Notes: generated from the sequence alone by a model not told the origin. Counted from the stretch's first letter, positions 24,466 through 33,405 are shown. The stretch is DNA of 34,158 bases from Comamonadaceae bacterium (GCA_947479935.1 CANKBG010000027.1:1-34158); one strand, 5' to 3'. Numbers and translations: made by a program.

Positions 24466-25464
24466 ATGAGTCTTTTGCAAGTTAAAAAATTGGTGGTGGA
24501 ATTTCCAAGTCGACACGGCACCTTGCGTGCACTCGATGAAATTTCATTTGAAATTGCCCCCGGCGAAATCTTGGGTGTGGTGGGTGAGTCGGGTGCTGGA
24601 AAATCCCTTACGGGGGCTTCTATCATTGGGCTGTTAGAGCCTCCAGGTCGTGTGGCCAGTGGCGAAATTGTGCTCCAAGGCCAGCGCATCGACAATTTGA
24701 ACAACGACCAAATGCGCAGCATTCGAGGCAAAAAAATTGGCGCTATTTTCCAAGATCCGCTCACGTCTTTGAACCCCCTGTATTCGGTGGGTAAGCAATT
24801 GACAGAAACCATTCAAGCGCACTTGCCAGTGTCGGACCAAGAAGCGCGGCAACGGGCGATTGTTTTGTTGCAAGACACAGGTATTCCAGCAGCAGCAGAA
24901 CGCATTGATCACTATCCGCATCAATTCTCGGGCGGTATGCGTCAGCGTGTGGTCATTGCGTTGGCGTTGGCGGCCGAGCCGCAACTGATTGTGGCGGATG
25001 AACCCACCACCGCGCTCGATGTTTCCATTCAAGCGCAAATTATCAGTTTGCTCAAAAATATTTGTAAAAAGCATGGCGCCGCCGTGATGTTGATTACCCA
25101 CGACATGGGCGTGATTGCCGAAACATGTGATCGAGTGGCTGTCATGTATGCCGGCCGCATTGTGGAAGTTGGCCCTGTGCATCAAGTCATTCACCATCCC
25201 GAGCATCCTTATACGGTTGGTTTGATGGCCTCCATTCCAGACATGGAAGTGGACCGTGAGCGCCTGAATCAAATTGATGGTGCCATGCCGCGGTTGAATG
25301 CCATTCCAAAAGGCTGTGCCTTCAATCCACGTTGCCCCCAAGTCTTTGACCGATGCAGAAACGAGCGGCCTGAGCTAACCCCTGTGACGCAGTCAGATCA
25401 AAGTGGCAAGACGCATGTGGCCTGCTGGCTTCAAAATGACTCTGCCCAGGGAATTGCACCATGA
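24466..25464 (+). CDS. Peptide ABC transporter ATP-binding protein (DppD type)
   Basis: A 332-residue ATPase. Walker A is GESGAGKS (40-47), the Q-loop IFQDP lies near 94-98, the signature FSGGMRQR at 154-161, Walker B LIVADEP at 174-180, and the switch His is in LITHDMG. The C-terminal oligopeptide-transport extension has the cysteine pattern GCAFNPRCPQVFDRC and a last Cys in VACW, as in ATPases of this family where the cysteines may bind an iron-sulfur cluster. Its TGA overlaps the next ATG as ATGA, showing translational coupling of the two ATPases. Confidence 0.95.
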   Translation: MSLLQVKKLVVEFPSRHGTLRALDEISFEIAPGEILGVVGESGAGKSLTGASIIGLLEPPGRVASGEIVLQGQRIDNLNNDQMRSIRGKKIGAIFQDPLTSLNPLYSVGKQLTETIQAHLPVSDQEARQRAIVLLQDTGIPAAAERIDHYPHQFSGGMRQRVVIALALAAEPQLIVADEPTTALDVSIQAQIISLLKNICKKHGAAVMLITHDMGVIAETCDRVAVMYAGRIVEVGPVHQVIHHPEHPYTVGLMASIPDMEVDRERLNQIDGAMPRLNAIPKGCAFNPRCPQVFDRCRNERPELTPVTQSDQSGKTHVACWLQNDSAQGIAP

Positions 25465-26477
25465 GCACGCAAAATTCGGCCCCGTCCAAACCCTTGGTGG
25501 TGGCCCACGACTTGGCCAAAACCTTTGATGTGTCTGCGCCTTGGCTGGTGAGAGTCATTGAACGCAAACCACGCCAACTTCTGAAAGCCGTTGACGGTGT
25601 GAGTTTTGAAATTGAGCGCGGCAAAACCTTGGCCTTGGTCGGTGAGTCGGGCTGCGGCAAAAGCACGGTGGCGCGTTTGTTGGTGGGTTTGTACGAGCCC
25701 ACACGCGGCGGTCTCACGTTTGATGGTGAGGATGCCCACGCCGCCTTCAAATCAAGCGATGCCAAAGCCATGCGCAAACGCATTCAAATGATTTTCCAAG
25801 ACCCCTACGCCAGCCTCAATCCGCGCTGGACGGTGGAAGCTATTGTGGGCGAGCCCTTGCACGAGCACGGCTTGATTCAAGATGAGGAAGAACTGAAAAC
25901 ACGTGTGGCAGAGTTGTTGCAGTCGGTGGGCTTGTCTGCATTAGACATGGTCAAATACCCGCACCAATTTTCAGGAGGCCAGCGCCAACGCATTTCCATT
26001 GCACGTGCATTGGCCACAGCGCCTGAATTTTTGGTGTGCGATGAACCTACCTCAGCCTTGGATGTGAGCGTGCAGGCGCAAGTGCTCAACATCATGAAAG
26101 ATTTGCAACGCGAGCGCGGCCTCACTTATTTGTTCATCTCCCACAATTTGGCAGTGGTGCGACATGTGAGTGACAACGTGGGCGTGATGTATTTAGGGCA
26201 GTTGGTGGAGTTGGCTGACAAACATACCTTGTTCAGCAACCCGCAGCACCCCTACACACGCATGTTGCTCGATGCCATTCCCAAGATGAAAGACACCGGC
26301 CGTGCGCGCACACCTGTGCAAGGCGAGGTACCTAACCCGCTTAACCCGCCACCCGGTTGCAGTTTTAATCCTCGTTGCCCTTTGGCTAACGCGAGATGCC
26401 GCACAGAAAGACCCGTACTTCAGAATTTGAACGGCATCAAGATTGCGTGCCATGCTGTGGAAGAGGGACGGCATTGA
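25461..26477 (+). CDS. Peptide ABC transporter ATP-binding protein (DppF type)
   Basis: A 338-residue ATPase that would pair with the preceding one as a heterodimer. Walker A is GESGCGKST (61-69), the Q-loop IFQDPYASLNPRW at about 111-123, the signature SGGQRQR at about 171-177, Walker B FLVCDEP at 190-196, and the H-loop is FISHNLAV. The C-terminal extension carries the cysteines of GCSFNPRCPLANARC. The gene overlaps the DppD-type gene by four bases and ends 22 bases before a bidirectional terminator shared with the binding-protein gene. Confidence 0.95.
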   Translation: MSTQNSAPSKPLVVAHDLAKTFDVSAPWLVRVIERKPRQLLKAVDGVSFEIERGKTLALVGESGCGKSTVARLLVGLYEPTRGGLTFDGEDAHAAFKSSDAKAMRKRIQMIFQDPYASLNPRWTVEAIVGEPLHEHGLIQDEEELKTRVAELLQSVGLSALDMVKYPHQFSGGQRQRISIARALATAPEFLVCDEPTSALDVSVQAQVLNIMKDLQRERGLTYLFISHNLAVVRHVSDNVGVMYLGQLVELADKHTLFSNPQHPYTRMLLDAIPKMKDTGRARTPVQGEVPNPLNPPPGCSFNPRCPLANARCRTERPVLQNLNGIKIACHAVEEGRH

Positions 26478-26499
26478 AATGTCTTAAGAAGTAGCAGGC

Positions 26500-26539
26500 A
26501 AAAAAAGACACCCTAGTTCACACTCGGGTGTCTTTTTTT
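26500..26539. terminator. Bidirectional terminator between the transporter operon and its binding-protein gene
   Basis: Seven As plus GACACCC (26500-26513) pair perfectly with GGGTGTC plus seven Ts (26526-26539) over 14 bp, with a 12-base loop. The T-run follows the stem on either strand, so it can end both the plus-strand operon and the minus-strand gene. Confidence 0.93.
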
Positions 26540-26602
26540 GTGAGGGTGTGAATCAGTTCACATTGACGTAAAACATCTTAGGCGCATCATTGGAGTTGTG
26601 CG

Positions 26603-28144
26603 TCATGGTGACGTTTTCTTCATGGCCCATGGGCGCATCTGATGGTGAAGTGGGATGTAGAGTACTTCGTCGCGCGTGATGGTCAAGGCTTCCTTGATCA
26701 TGGCATCGCGCTTGTTTTTGTCGAGTTCCGTTTTCATGGCTTCGACCAATGCATCCACTTTGGCGTTGCTAGCCTTCGAAAAGTTAAAGCTGCCATCAGG
26801 ACCTTGTGTGCGGGTCATGACCAATGATTGCAAAGAGTACTGTGCATCATAGGTGGCCACACCCCAGCCCAGCAGGTAAGCGCTGGTGTCAAAGTTTTGT
26901 ACTTTGGCAATGAAGGGGCCAAAGTTGATGGCATTCAGTTTGGCTTTCACACCAATTCTGGCCCACATGTTGACCACGGCTTGGCACACCTCTTCGTCAT
27001 TCACGTAGCGGTTGTTGGGGCAGTCAAGTGTGAACTCAAGGCCGTTGGGGTAACCCGCTTCAGCCAATAGCTTTTTAGCACCTTCCACATCGGCTGGGCC
27101 TGTTTTGTCCATGTCGGCGTTGTAGCCATTCACGCCAGGGGCAATGATCAGGCTGGCAGGCACAGACAGGCCGCGCATGATGCTGCGCTGAATGGCTGTA
27201 CGGTCAATGGCCATGCTCAAGGCTTTGCGAACCCGAACGTCTTTGAAGAAGTTTTTGCCTTTAGGGGCGTATTTCAACTCGTCGCTGCCCAAGTCAAGGC
27301 CAAAGAAAATGGTCCGAACTTCGGGGCCATCCAACACTGACAAGGCGGGTGTGCTGCGCATACGTGCCACGTCTTGAGTGGGCAAGTCAGTGACTGCATC
27401 GACGTTGCCAGCCAGCAGGGCTGCAATGCGTGTGGGGTCTGATTTGATAGGGGTGTAAATGATGTCGGTCACGTTGCCTTGCAACTTGTCCCACCAAGCT
27501 TTGTTGGCAGTCATGACCACGCGCTGGTCCGGCGCCCACTCTTTGATGATGTAGGGGCCTGTGCCGTTGGTATGGGTTGAGGCGAAAGTAATTTCTTTGG
27601 CCTTGTAGTCTTGAATTTTTTCAGACTTGTTCTTCACCGACCACGATTTGCTCATGATAAGGAAAGTGGTGAAGTTGTTGAACATGGTGGGGTTGGGTTT
27701 GTCCAAAATCACATCCAGCGTGTGATCGTCCACCTTTTTCATCTCTTTCACACCCGCCACATAAATTTGCATGGTGCCTTGCGGCTGACGAATGCGATCG
27801 AAGGAAAACACCACATCGTCTGCCGTGAAAGCCGAGCCATCGTTGAACTTCACATTTTTGCGCAAGTTAAAGCGCACGGTGGTGGGGTTGACATTGGACC
27901 AGCTCGTGGCCAGTGAGGGCTCAATTTTGTAATTTTTGTCGTAGCGCACCAAAGCTTCGTAGGTGTGGCCCACGATGTTGTTGGTGGTGGCGTGGTTTTG
28001 GGAATGGGGGTCTAAGGTCAAGATGTCGTTTTGAGCGGCCCATTTGAATTCGACGGCCTGGGCACTGGTCGCGCCGAGCAGGGCTGCCGACATGCCAACC
28101 GCAAGCGTCAGTAGGCGAGAGGTTTTGAGGAAGCGTTGGAACAT
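26603..28144 (-). CDS. Peptide ABC transporter substrate-binding protein (family 5), probable 3' frameshift
   Basis: Periplasmic solute-binding protein for peptides. Its 513 residues have a signal peptide (MFQRFLKTSRLLTLAVGMSA, cleavage after SAQA near 30) and family-5 features: NDILTLDPHSQNHATTNNIV, YEALVRYDKNYKIEPSLATS, RFNLRKNVKFNDGSAFTADD and NGTGPYIIKEWAPDQRVVM. The frame ends early as MKKTSP. Adding one A to the AAAA run (minus strand of 26614-26617) continues it as MKKNVTMTHNSNDAPKMF and ends at a TGA at 26553-26555, giving a family-like C-terminus. The gene may therefore be frameshifted or carry a sequence error. It faces the DppBCDF-type operon and is presumably its receptor. Confidence 0.92.
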   Translation of the reverse strand: MFQRFLKTSRLLTLAVGMSAALLGATSAQAVEFKWAAQNDILTLDPHSQNHATTNNIVGHTYEALVRYDKNYKIEPSLATSWSNVNPTTVRFNLRKNVKFNDGSAFTADDVVFSFDRIRQPQGTMQIYVAGVKEMKKVDDHTLDVILDKPNPTMFNNFTTFLIMSKSWSVKNKSEKIQDYKAKEITFASTHTNGTGPYIIKEWAPDQRVVMTANKAWWDKLQGNVTDIIYTPIKSDPTRIAALLAGNVDAVTDLPTQDVARMRSTPALSVLDGPEVRTIFFGLDLGSDELKYAPKGKNFFKDVRVRKALSMAIDRTAIQRSIMRGLSVPASLIIAPGVNGYNADMDKTGPADVEGAKKLLAEAGYPNGLEFTLDCPNNRYVNDEEVCQAVVNMWARIGVKAKLNAINFGPFIAKVQNFDTSAYLLGWGVATYDAQYSLQSLVMTRTQGPDGSFNFSKASNAKVDALVEAMKTELDKNKRDAMIKEALTITRDEVLYIPLHHQMRPWAMKKTSP

Positions 28145-28176
28145 GCTAAATCCTGTCTAAGATGTGTGAACATTCC

Positions 28177-28206
28177 ATTCTAGGTGAGTGACAGGTTAAA
28201 TCGCAA
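28177..28206 (-). promoter_or_regulatory. Candidate promoter of the binding-protein gene
   Basis: On the minus strand, TTGCGA (28206-28201), 18-base spacer, TAGAAT (28182-28177), about 33 bases before the ATG. An AGGA ribosome site lies just before the start. Confidence 0.45.
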
Positions 28207-28304
28207 GCGGAATCAGGGTTATTGCCGAGAACAGCCCTGAGCGCATTACAAGCTTTGATTTATCGGTTTTAATGGGGTTTTTTGCAGTCACAGGCAAGCC
28301 TCCT

Positions 28305-29543
28305 ATGAACACCCTCTTGTTTCAATCGGCCAATGTGCTGGACGTGGCGTCTTTGCAGATCAAAACGGGTCAAGACGTCTGGGTTGAAAACGGCCTGATC
28401 AAGTCTGTGGTACCGCACCAACCCGACGTTTTTATTCCGTCCAGCGCGCAAGTGGTGAAGGCGCAAGGCAAAACCCTCATGCCCGGTTTGATTGATTGCC
28501 ATGTGCACGTCATTGCAGCTCATTTGAACCTCAACATCACCGCCAATCAGCCCAATGTCTTTGCCACCCTGCGCGCCTTACCCATCATGCAGGGCATGCT
28601 CATGCGCGGCTTTACCACGGTGCGCGATGCTGGCGGTGGCGATTGGAATTTGGCTGAAGCCACTCGCACAGACATGGTGGTGGGCCCCCGTATTTTTGCT
28701 TCAGGCCGAGCTTTGTCTCAAACGGGTGGCCATGGCGATGGCCGCCCGCGCAGCGATGTGATTGAGCCCTGTGGCTGTTCAAGTCGTGTGGGTTCGTTGG
28801 CGCGCGTGGTGGACGGTGTTGACAATGTGCGCTTGGCAGTGCGTGAAGAAATCATGAAAGGCGCCAATCAAATCAAGATCATGGCATCGGGCGGTGTGGC
28901 TTCGCCCAACGACCCGATTCATTTCCTTGGCTATTCAGAAGGTGAAATTCGTGCCATTGTTGAAGAGGCTGAACACGCGGGCACCTATGTGATGGCCCAT
29001 GCCTATACCTCTAAAGCCATCCACCGTGCCGTGAAATTTGGCGTGCGAAGCATTGAACATGGCAATTTAATTGACGAGGCTACGGCGCAGTTTATGGCTG
29101 AGAAAAAAGCCTATATGGTTCCCACACTGATTACCTATGAGGCCCTTGCCAACGAAGGCGCTAGTTTGGGTCTGCCGGCAGTGTCTGTGGCCAAAATTGA
29201 AACAGTGCGCAGCCAAGGACAGAAGGCCTTGGAAATATTGGCCAAGGCGGGCGTGAAGATGGCCTTGGGTACCGATTTATTGGGCGAATCTCATCGCCAT
29301 CAATCTGATGAGTTGCGCATTCGTGCCAGCATTTTGGGCAATGGCGCAGCGCTGCAGCAAGCCACATTGAATGCGGCTGAATTGCTTAATATGTCGGGTC
29401 AGTTGGGTGTTGTGAAGGCGGGTGCCATTGCCGATTTGCTATTGGTCAATGGCAATCCTCTCACAGACATGTCTTGCTTGCTGGGGCAAGGCGATCACAT
29501 TGAAGTCATCCTGAAAGACGGTAAGTTTTACAAGCAAGCTTGA
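28305..29543 (+). CDS. Metal-dependent amidohydrolase, probable dipeptidase (Xaa-Pro/Xaa-Arg dipeptidase-like)
   Basis: A 412-residue cytosolic amidohydrolase-superfamily enzyme. The first metal motif is H66 and H68 in DCHVHV, a probable carbamylated lysine is K191 in IKIMASGG, further metal histidines are H232 in AHAYT and H252 in EHGN, and the catalytic Asp is D324 in LGTDLLG. The pattern, with TTVRDAGGGDW, GHGDGRP and CGCSS, resembles the prolidase-like subgroup that hydrolyses dipeptides. Its place beside a dipeptide-type ABC transporter, divergent from the binding-protein gene, supports a peptide substrate, though that is inference. The ATG at 28305 is chosen; an ATG at 28272 would add eleven unlikely residues. 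Confidence 0.88.
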   Translation: MNTLLFQSANVLDVASLQIKTGQDVWVENGLIKSVVPHQPDVFIPSSAQVVKAQGKTLMPGLIDCHVHVIAAHLNLNITANQPNVFATLRALPIMQGMLMRGFTTVRDAGGGDWNLAEATRTDMVVGPRIFASGRALSQTGGHGDGRPRSDVIEPCGCSSRVGSLARVVDGVDNVRLAVREEIMKGANQIKIMASGGVASPNDPIHFLGYSEGEIRAIVEEAEHAGTYVMAHAYTSKAIHRAVKFGVRSIEHGNLIDEATAQFMAEKKAYMVPTLITYEALANEGASLGLPAVSVAKIETVRSQGQKALEILAKAGVKMALGTDLLGESHRHQSDELRIRASILGNGAALQQATLNAAELLNMSGQLGVVKAGAIADLLLVNGNPLTDMSCLLGQGDHIEVILKDGKFYKQA

Positions 29544-29582
29544 TGCTTTGAAGCTGAGCTGAAAACCTTAAATTCAGGGTCT

Positions 29583-29786
29583 TCAGATGTAAGGTTGGTT
29601 GCGCAAATTATTTTTCATTTCCTGCAAAGCAGGTTGCAAGGATTCACCAATGCGAAGCGCCATGGTGTTGTCAATCACCTTCACGGAGACATCCCTGGTT
29701 GAGTCGTCAGCCTCCACACTGCGGTGAATGAAGGGCACGACCTCACTCACACTGCTGCAAAAACGGACCACTGTGAGCTTGATCAC
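29583..29786 (-). CDS. Small hypothetical protein
   Basis: A 67-residue GTG-start frame in the 300-base gap between the amidohydrolase and transaldolase genes. I recognise no family. The sequence is mixed and polar (SVEADDSTRDVSVKVIDNTM, then ALQEMKNNLRNQPYI) with no signal peptide or membrane segment. No clear Shine-Dalgarno is seen before the GTG at 29786. It may be real because the gap is otherwise empty and the composition is protein-like, but it could be chance. The rest of the gap shows an inverted repeat (AACCTTA/TAAGGTT at 29564-29596) that may end the amidohydrolase transcript. Confidence 0.35.
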   Translation of the reverse strand: MIKLTVVRFCSSVSEVVPFIHRSVEADDSTRDVSVKVIDNTMALRIGESLQPALQEMKNNLRNQPYI

Positions 29787-29843
29787 GTGCTGTAATGTAA
29801 CTTTGTTTCATCGATAATTCATACCTAGATTTCATTTTTTGCC

Positions 29844-30800
29844 ATGAACCAACTCGACGCTCTTAAAAAACACACCACCGTGGTGGCTGACACCGGTGAT
29901 TTCAAACAACTGGCTCAGTTCCAGCCACAAGATGCGACCACCAACCCGTCGCTCATCTTGAAGGCCGTGCAAAAACCGGAATATGCACCCTTGCTTTCCG
30001 ATTCCGTGACGGCGCACAAGGATCAGCCGCTGGATGTGGTGATGGACCATTTGTTGGTGCGCTTTGGGTGTGAAATTTTGAAGACCATTCCAGGCAGAGT
30101 GTCCACAGAAGTGGATGCGCGTTTGAGTTTTGACACGGCCGGAACTTTGGCACGTGCACGCCGCTTGATGAGTTTGTATGAAGCGCAAGGTATTTCGCGC
30201 AAGCGTGTGCTCATCAAAATTGCGGCGACATGGGAAGGTATTCAAGCGGCTGCCGAACTAGAGAAAGAAGGCATTCACACCAACCTCACGTTGTTGTTTT
30301 CCTTTGCGCAAGCTGTGGCGTGTGGTCAAGCCAAGGTGCAATTGATCTCGCCGTTTGTGGGTCGCATTTACGACTGGTACAAAAAGACCGCAGGCGCAGC
30401 TTGGGATGAAGCTGCAAATGCGGGCGCCAACGACCCCGGTGTGAAGTCTGTGGGAGCCATTTACAACTACTACAAAAAAAATGGCATTGCCACCGAAGTG
30501 ATGGGTGCAAGCTTTCGCAACGTTGGCCAAATTGTGGCTTTGGCAGGATGCGATTTACTCACCATCAGCCCAGATTTGTTGTCGTCATTGGCGTCCAATG
30601 AAGCGGCATTGACGCCCGCCTTGGATGCGCAGGCTGCGAAAGGCCTAGATTTACATTTGGTGCATTACAACGAAGCGAGTTTTCGCTTTGCATTGAACGA
30701 GGATGCCATGGCCACAGAAAAGTTGGCTGAAGGCATTCGTGCTTTCTGTGTGGATGCCATCAAGCTAGAAGGCTTGATGTTGGCAGCACAAAACGGCTAA
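29844..30800 (+). CDS. tal: Transaldolase
   Basis: Transfers a dihydroxyacetone unit between sedoheptulose 7-phosphate and glyceraldehyde 3-phosphate in the non-oxidative pentose phosphate pathway. It has 318 residues, the length of the TalB-type enzyme. The N-terminal [18 protein letters not shown] block is typical, and the Schiff-base lysine is K125 in [16 protein letters not shown]. Other conserved pieces are [45 protein letters not shown] and LTISPDLL. No clear Shine-Dalgarno precedes the ATG. It is followed by pgi after 34 bases without a terminator, so the two are probably co-transcribed. Confidence 0.97.
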   Translation: MNQLDALKKHTTVVADTGDFKQLAQFQPQDATTNPSLILKAVQKPEYAPLLSDSVTAHKDQPLDVVMDHLLVRFGCEILKTIPGRVSTEVDARLSFDTAGTLARARRLMSLYEAQGISRKRVLIKIAATWEGIQAAAELEKEGIHTNLTLLFSFAQAVACGQAKVQLISPFVGRIYDWYKKTAGAAWDEAANAGANDPGVKSVGAIYNYYKKNGIATEVMGASFRNVGQIVALAGCDLLTISPDLLSSLASNEAALTPALDAQAAKGLDLHLVHYNEASFRFALNEDAMATEKLAEGIRAFCVDAIKLEGLMLAAQNG

Positions 30801-30834
30801 AGAGCTGGAAGAAAAATAGGTAGAAGGGGCAAAT

Positions 30835-32382
30835 ATGCGAGGTGATCAAACGGCGGCATGGCAAGTCTTGGCAGAGTATGCCAAGACGTTTCCTGGCTTT
30901 GACTTGCGCTCTGAATTTGCTCGCGATACAGGTCGTGCTGCGCATTTCAGCCAAGACGCACCGGGTGTGTTTGCCGATTTGTCGAAGAACCTTTGGAATG
31001 CCAAGATTGAGTCGCTCCTGTTGCAATTAGCGCAACAAGCCGGCGTGTTTGAACATCGCTATCGCATGTTCCAAGGCGAGGCTATCAACGCCACAGAAAA
31101 TAGAGCGGTAATGCATTGGCTGTTGCGCCAGCCTGCTCAAGGTGCTGCTTCAGATGCTTTGCCTTCTGACGTGAAGGCTTCTTTGAAAGAGGTGCATCAC
31201 ACCTTGAATGCCATGCTGGCATTTGCTGAAAAAATTCGCGCAGACCATCACATCACCGACGTGGTCAACATCGGCATTGGTGGTTCTGATTTAGGGCCCC
31301 AAATGGCGGTGATGGCCTTGCAGTCTTTTGCTTTGAAGGACAAGCGATTTCATTTTGTGTCTAACGTAGATGGCCATGAACTCGATGCGGTCTTGCAAGG
31401 CTTGAAGGCTGACAACACTTTATTTTTGGTGGCCTCTAAAACCTTCACCACCTTAGACACCATGACCAACGCCGTGTCTGCCAAGCGTTGGTTTGAAGCG
31501 CAAGGCTGTAAAAATGTGTCGCAACACTTTGTTGCGCTCACCTCCAATGGAGAGGCCGCTGGCAAGTTTGGCATTCAAACTTGCTTTGGCTTTTGGGATT
31601 GGGTGGGCGGCCGTTATTCTGTGTGGTCGGCAATAGGCTTGCCCCTGGCCATTGCCATTGGTGCTGACAGTTTCCGTGCATTTTTGGCGGGTGCGCACGC
31701 CATGGACCAGCACTTCTTGCATGCCAATTCTGCGCAAAATTTACCGGTGCGTTTAGGTTTGCTCGATGTTTGGTACCGCAACTTTTTGCATTACACCAGT
31801 CGGTGCATTGCGCCTTATCACAGTGCTTTCAAGCGTTTGGCGCCTTTTATGCAACAGCTTGAGATGGAGAGCAACGGCAAGCAGGTGGACATGGCAGGCA
31901 AGGCGCTGCCCTATGGCACTTCGCCTGTTTTGTGGGGAGAGCCTGGCACCAATGGTCAACACGCATTTTTCCAAATGCTGCACCAAGGTACCGATGTGGT
32001 ACCTCTAGAATTTGTGGCTGTGAAAAACGCCACGCATACTTTGCCAGACCATCATGCTTTGTTGTTGTCCAATATGCTGGCGCAGGCGCAGGCTTTGATG
32101 CTGGGACAGTCAGACGATGGCGGGTACAAAAACTTTACAGGTAACCGGCCCAGCACGGTTATTTTGTTAGAAGATTTAACGCCATTCAATTTGGGCGCGC
32201 TGATTGCTTTGCAAGAACACCGCGTTTTTGTAAGTGGCGCGGTTTGGGGCATCAACAGCTTCGACCAATGGGGTGTGGAGTTGGGCAAGGTGCTGGCCAA
32301 AGACATACATGCCCGTTTGTTGACAGGCGATGCGTCTGGCTTGGATGCGTCTACGGCACAACTTTTGAAGCGCTTGATTTAA
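30835..32382 (+). CDS. pgi: Glucose-6-phosphate isomerase
   Basis: Interconverts glucose 6-phosphate and fructose 6-phosphate. The 515 residues contain the sugar-phosphate site VNIGIGGSDLGPQM (about 144-157), VASKTFTTLDTM (199-210), the family signature around WDWVGGRYSVWSAIGLPLA, the catalytic Glu region LEMESNGKQVDM (E345), His in GEPGTNGQHAFFQMLHQGT (H376), and the C-terminal Lys in FDQWGVELGKVLA (K485). The ATG at 30835 follows a GAAGGGG ribosome site. It lies in one transcript with tal, linking glycolytic/gluconeogenic and pentose-phosphate metabolism. Confidence 0.97.
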   Translation: MRGDQTAAWQVLAEYAKTFPGFDLRSEFARDTGRAAHFSQDAPGVFADLSKNLWNAKIESLLLQLAQQAGVFEHRYRMFQGEAINATENRAVMHWLLRQPAQGAASDALPSDVKASLKEVHHTLNAMLAFAEKIRADHHITDVVNIGIGGSDLGPQMAVMALQSFALKDKRFHFVSNVDGHELDAVLQGLKADNTLFLVASKTFTTLDTMTNAVSAKRWFEAQGCKNVSQHFVALTSNGEAAGKFGIQTCFGFWDWVGGRYSVWSAIGLPLAIAIGADSFRAFLAGAHAMDQHFLHANSAQNLPVRLGLLDVWYRNFLHYTSRCIAPYHSAFKRLAPFMQQLEMESNGKQVDMAGKALPYGTSPVLWGEPGTNGQHAFFQMLHQGTDVVPLEFVAVKNATHTLPDHHALLLSNMLAQAQALMLGQSDDGGYKNFTGNRPSTVILLEDLTPFNLGALIALQEHRVFVSGAVWGINSFDQWGVELGKVLAKDIHARLLTGDASGLDASTAQLLKRLI

Positions 32383-32392
32383 AGGGAAGCAA

Positions 32393-32413
32393 CTGACACC
32401 GACAAGGTGTCAG
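32393..32413. terminator. Hairpin between convergent pgi and cupredoxin genes
   Basis: CTGACACC (32393-32400), a five-base loop, and GGTGTCAG (32406-32413) make a perfect 8-bp stem in the 33 bases between the two stop codons. Neither side has a full T-run, so it is a weak or RNA-stabilising terminator. Confidence 0.55.
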
Positions 32414-32415
32414 TG

Positions 32416-33405
32416 TCAGTGTTTGTGTTGGCTGTGGTCTTGTGCGGCGGCAGATGTTAAACCAGCCAGAGTGACGCTCAGCTTGCCTTTCATGCCAGCT
32501 TCTAAATGGCCCGGCACCAGGCAAGCCATTTCAAGTTCAATGGCTTCATCAAACTTCACCACCCATTCGCGCATTTCTCCCGCAGGCACGCTGACGGCAA
32601 TGGCGCCGCCAGCACCAGAAGAATGCTGGTGTGGGAAGGCTTGGTTGTTTGCAGCAGACATGGCTTGCATTTCTTTGGCGTGGGCTGCAATGTCTTGTGC
32701 ATTGCCCAAGACCATTTCGTGCGCGAGCTTGCCTGCGTTGCGCACCACAAACCGAATGGTCTCCCCCGCTTTCACTTGAAGGGTGTCGGGGGTGAATTTC
32801 ATGCTGTCCTGCAAGTTGATGTTGATGCTGCGACTCACTTGCAAAGCTTGCATTGCAGGTGCGCTGGAATGGGCGGTTGCACTAGCCTTTGCATGATCTG
32901 AGTGATCATCATGCGCTGTGCTGGTGCTGTCGCCATGTGCATGACCACCTGCGGCCCATTCTGGGTGTTTTTCAAAGGCTTGGTAGGCACCCCAGCTGCT
33001 GACGCTGACCAAGATGCCCAAACCTAGAGCGTAAACCACCAAGGCGCGTTGTACACGCATTTGCAAGCTGAAGACCAGTGCAAAAACAGAAACGGCAAAG
33101 CCCAAAGGAACCACCCAAGAACTGCGGGCAGGTGAGTCGGGGAAGTGCTGCAGACCACCGGTAAAAAATCCTAAGCCGATGGACAGCAAGGTACCAACCC
33201 AGAGCGACTCAAACAAACTGGTTTGATTGTTTTGACTGCGGTGCTCCATCCAAGCACCAACCACAAACAGCACGATGCCTACGGCGGCGGTCCACAGCGA
33301 ACGCTCACCGCTGAAGAAGCCGTGATTGACGGCACCAGAAATAAAACTGATGCCCGAATACTTGAGCAGCATGGCGCTGTGTTGAATTTGAAACGATGCC
33401 GTCAT
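32416..33405 (-). CDS. Membrane-anchored cupredoxin: multi-helix N-terminal domain fused to a plastocyanin-like copper domain
   Basis: The 329 residues have three parts. Residues 12-140 hold about five hydrophobic segments (including LWTAAVGIVLFVVGAWM and WVGTLLSIGLGFFTGGL), an unassigned membrane domain. Residues 150-182 are a His-rich linker (GGHAHGDSTSTAHDDHSDHA). Residues 188-315 are a cupredoxin domain with the type 1 copper ligands H229 (KLAHEMV), C295, H300 and M305 (ACLVPGHLEAGM). A short His-containing tail (DHSQHKH) ends the protein. With five helices and an inside N-terminus, the copper domain would be periplasmic. Related stand-alone cupredoxins are secreted and much shorter. An electron-transfer or copper-handling role is inferred. 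It converges with pgi. Confidence 0.85.
   Translation of the reverse strand: MTASFQIQHSAMLLKYSGISFISGAVNHGFFSGERSLWTAAVGIVLFVVGAWMEHRSQNNQTSLFESLWVGTLLSIGLGFFTGGLQHFPDSPARSSWVVPLGFAVSVFALVFSLQMRVQRALVVYALGLGILVSVSSWGAYQAFEKHPEWAAGGHAHGDSTSTAHDDHSDHAKASATAHSSAPAMQALQVSRSININLQDSMKFTPDTLQVKAGETIRFVVRNAGKLAHEMVLGNAQDIAAHAKEMQAMSAANNQAFPHQHSSGAGGAIAVSVPAGEMREWVVKFDEAIELEMACLVPGHLEAGMKGKLSVTLAGLTSAAAQDHSQHKH

Noticed and set aside
28213..28240. Inverted repeat TCAGGG...CCCTGA between the binding-protein and amidohydrolase genes
   Set aside because: A six-base arm with a long loop occurs easily by chance; no supporting repeat nearby.
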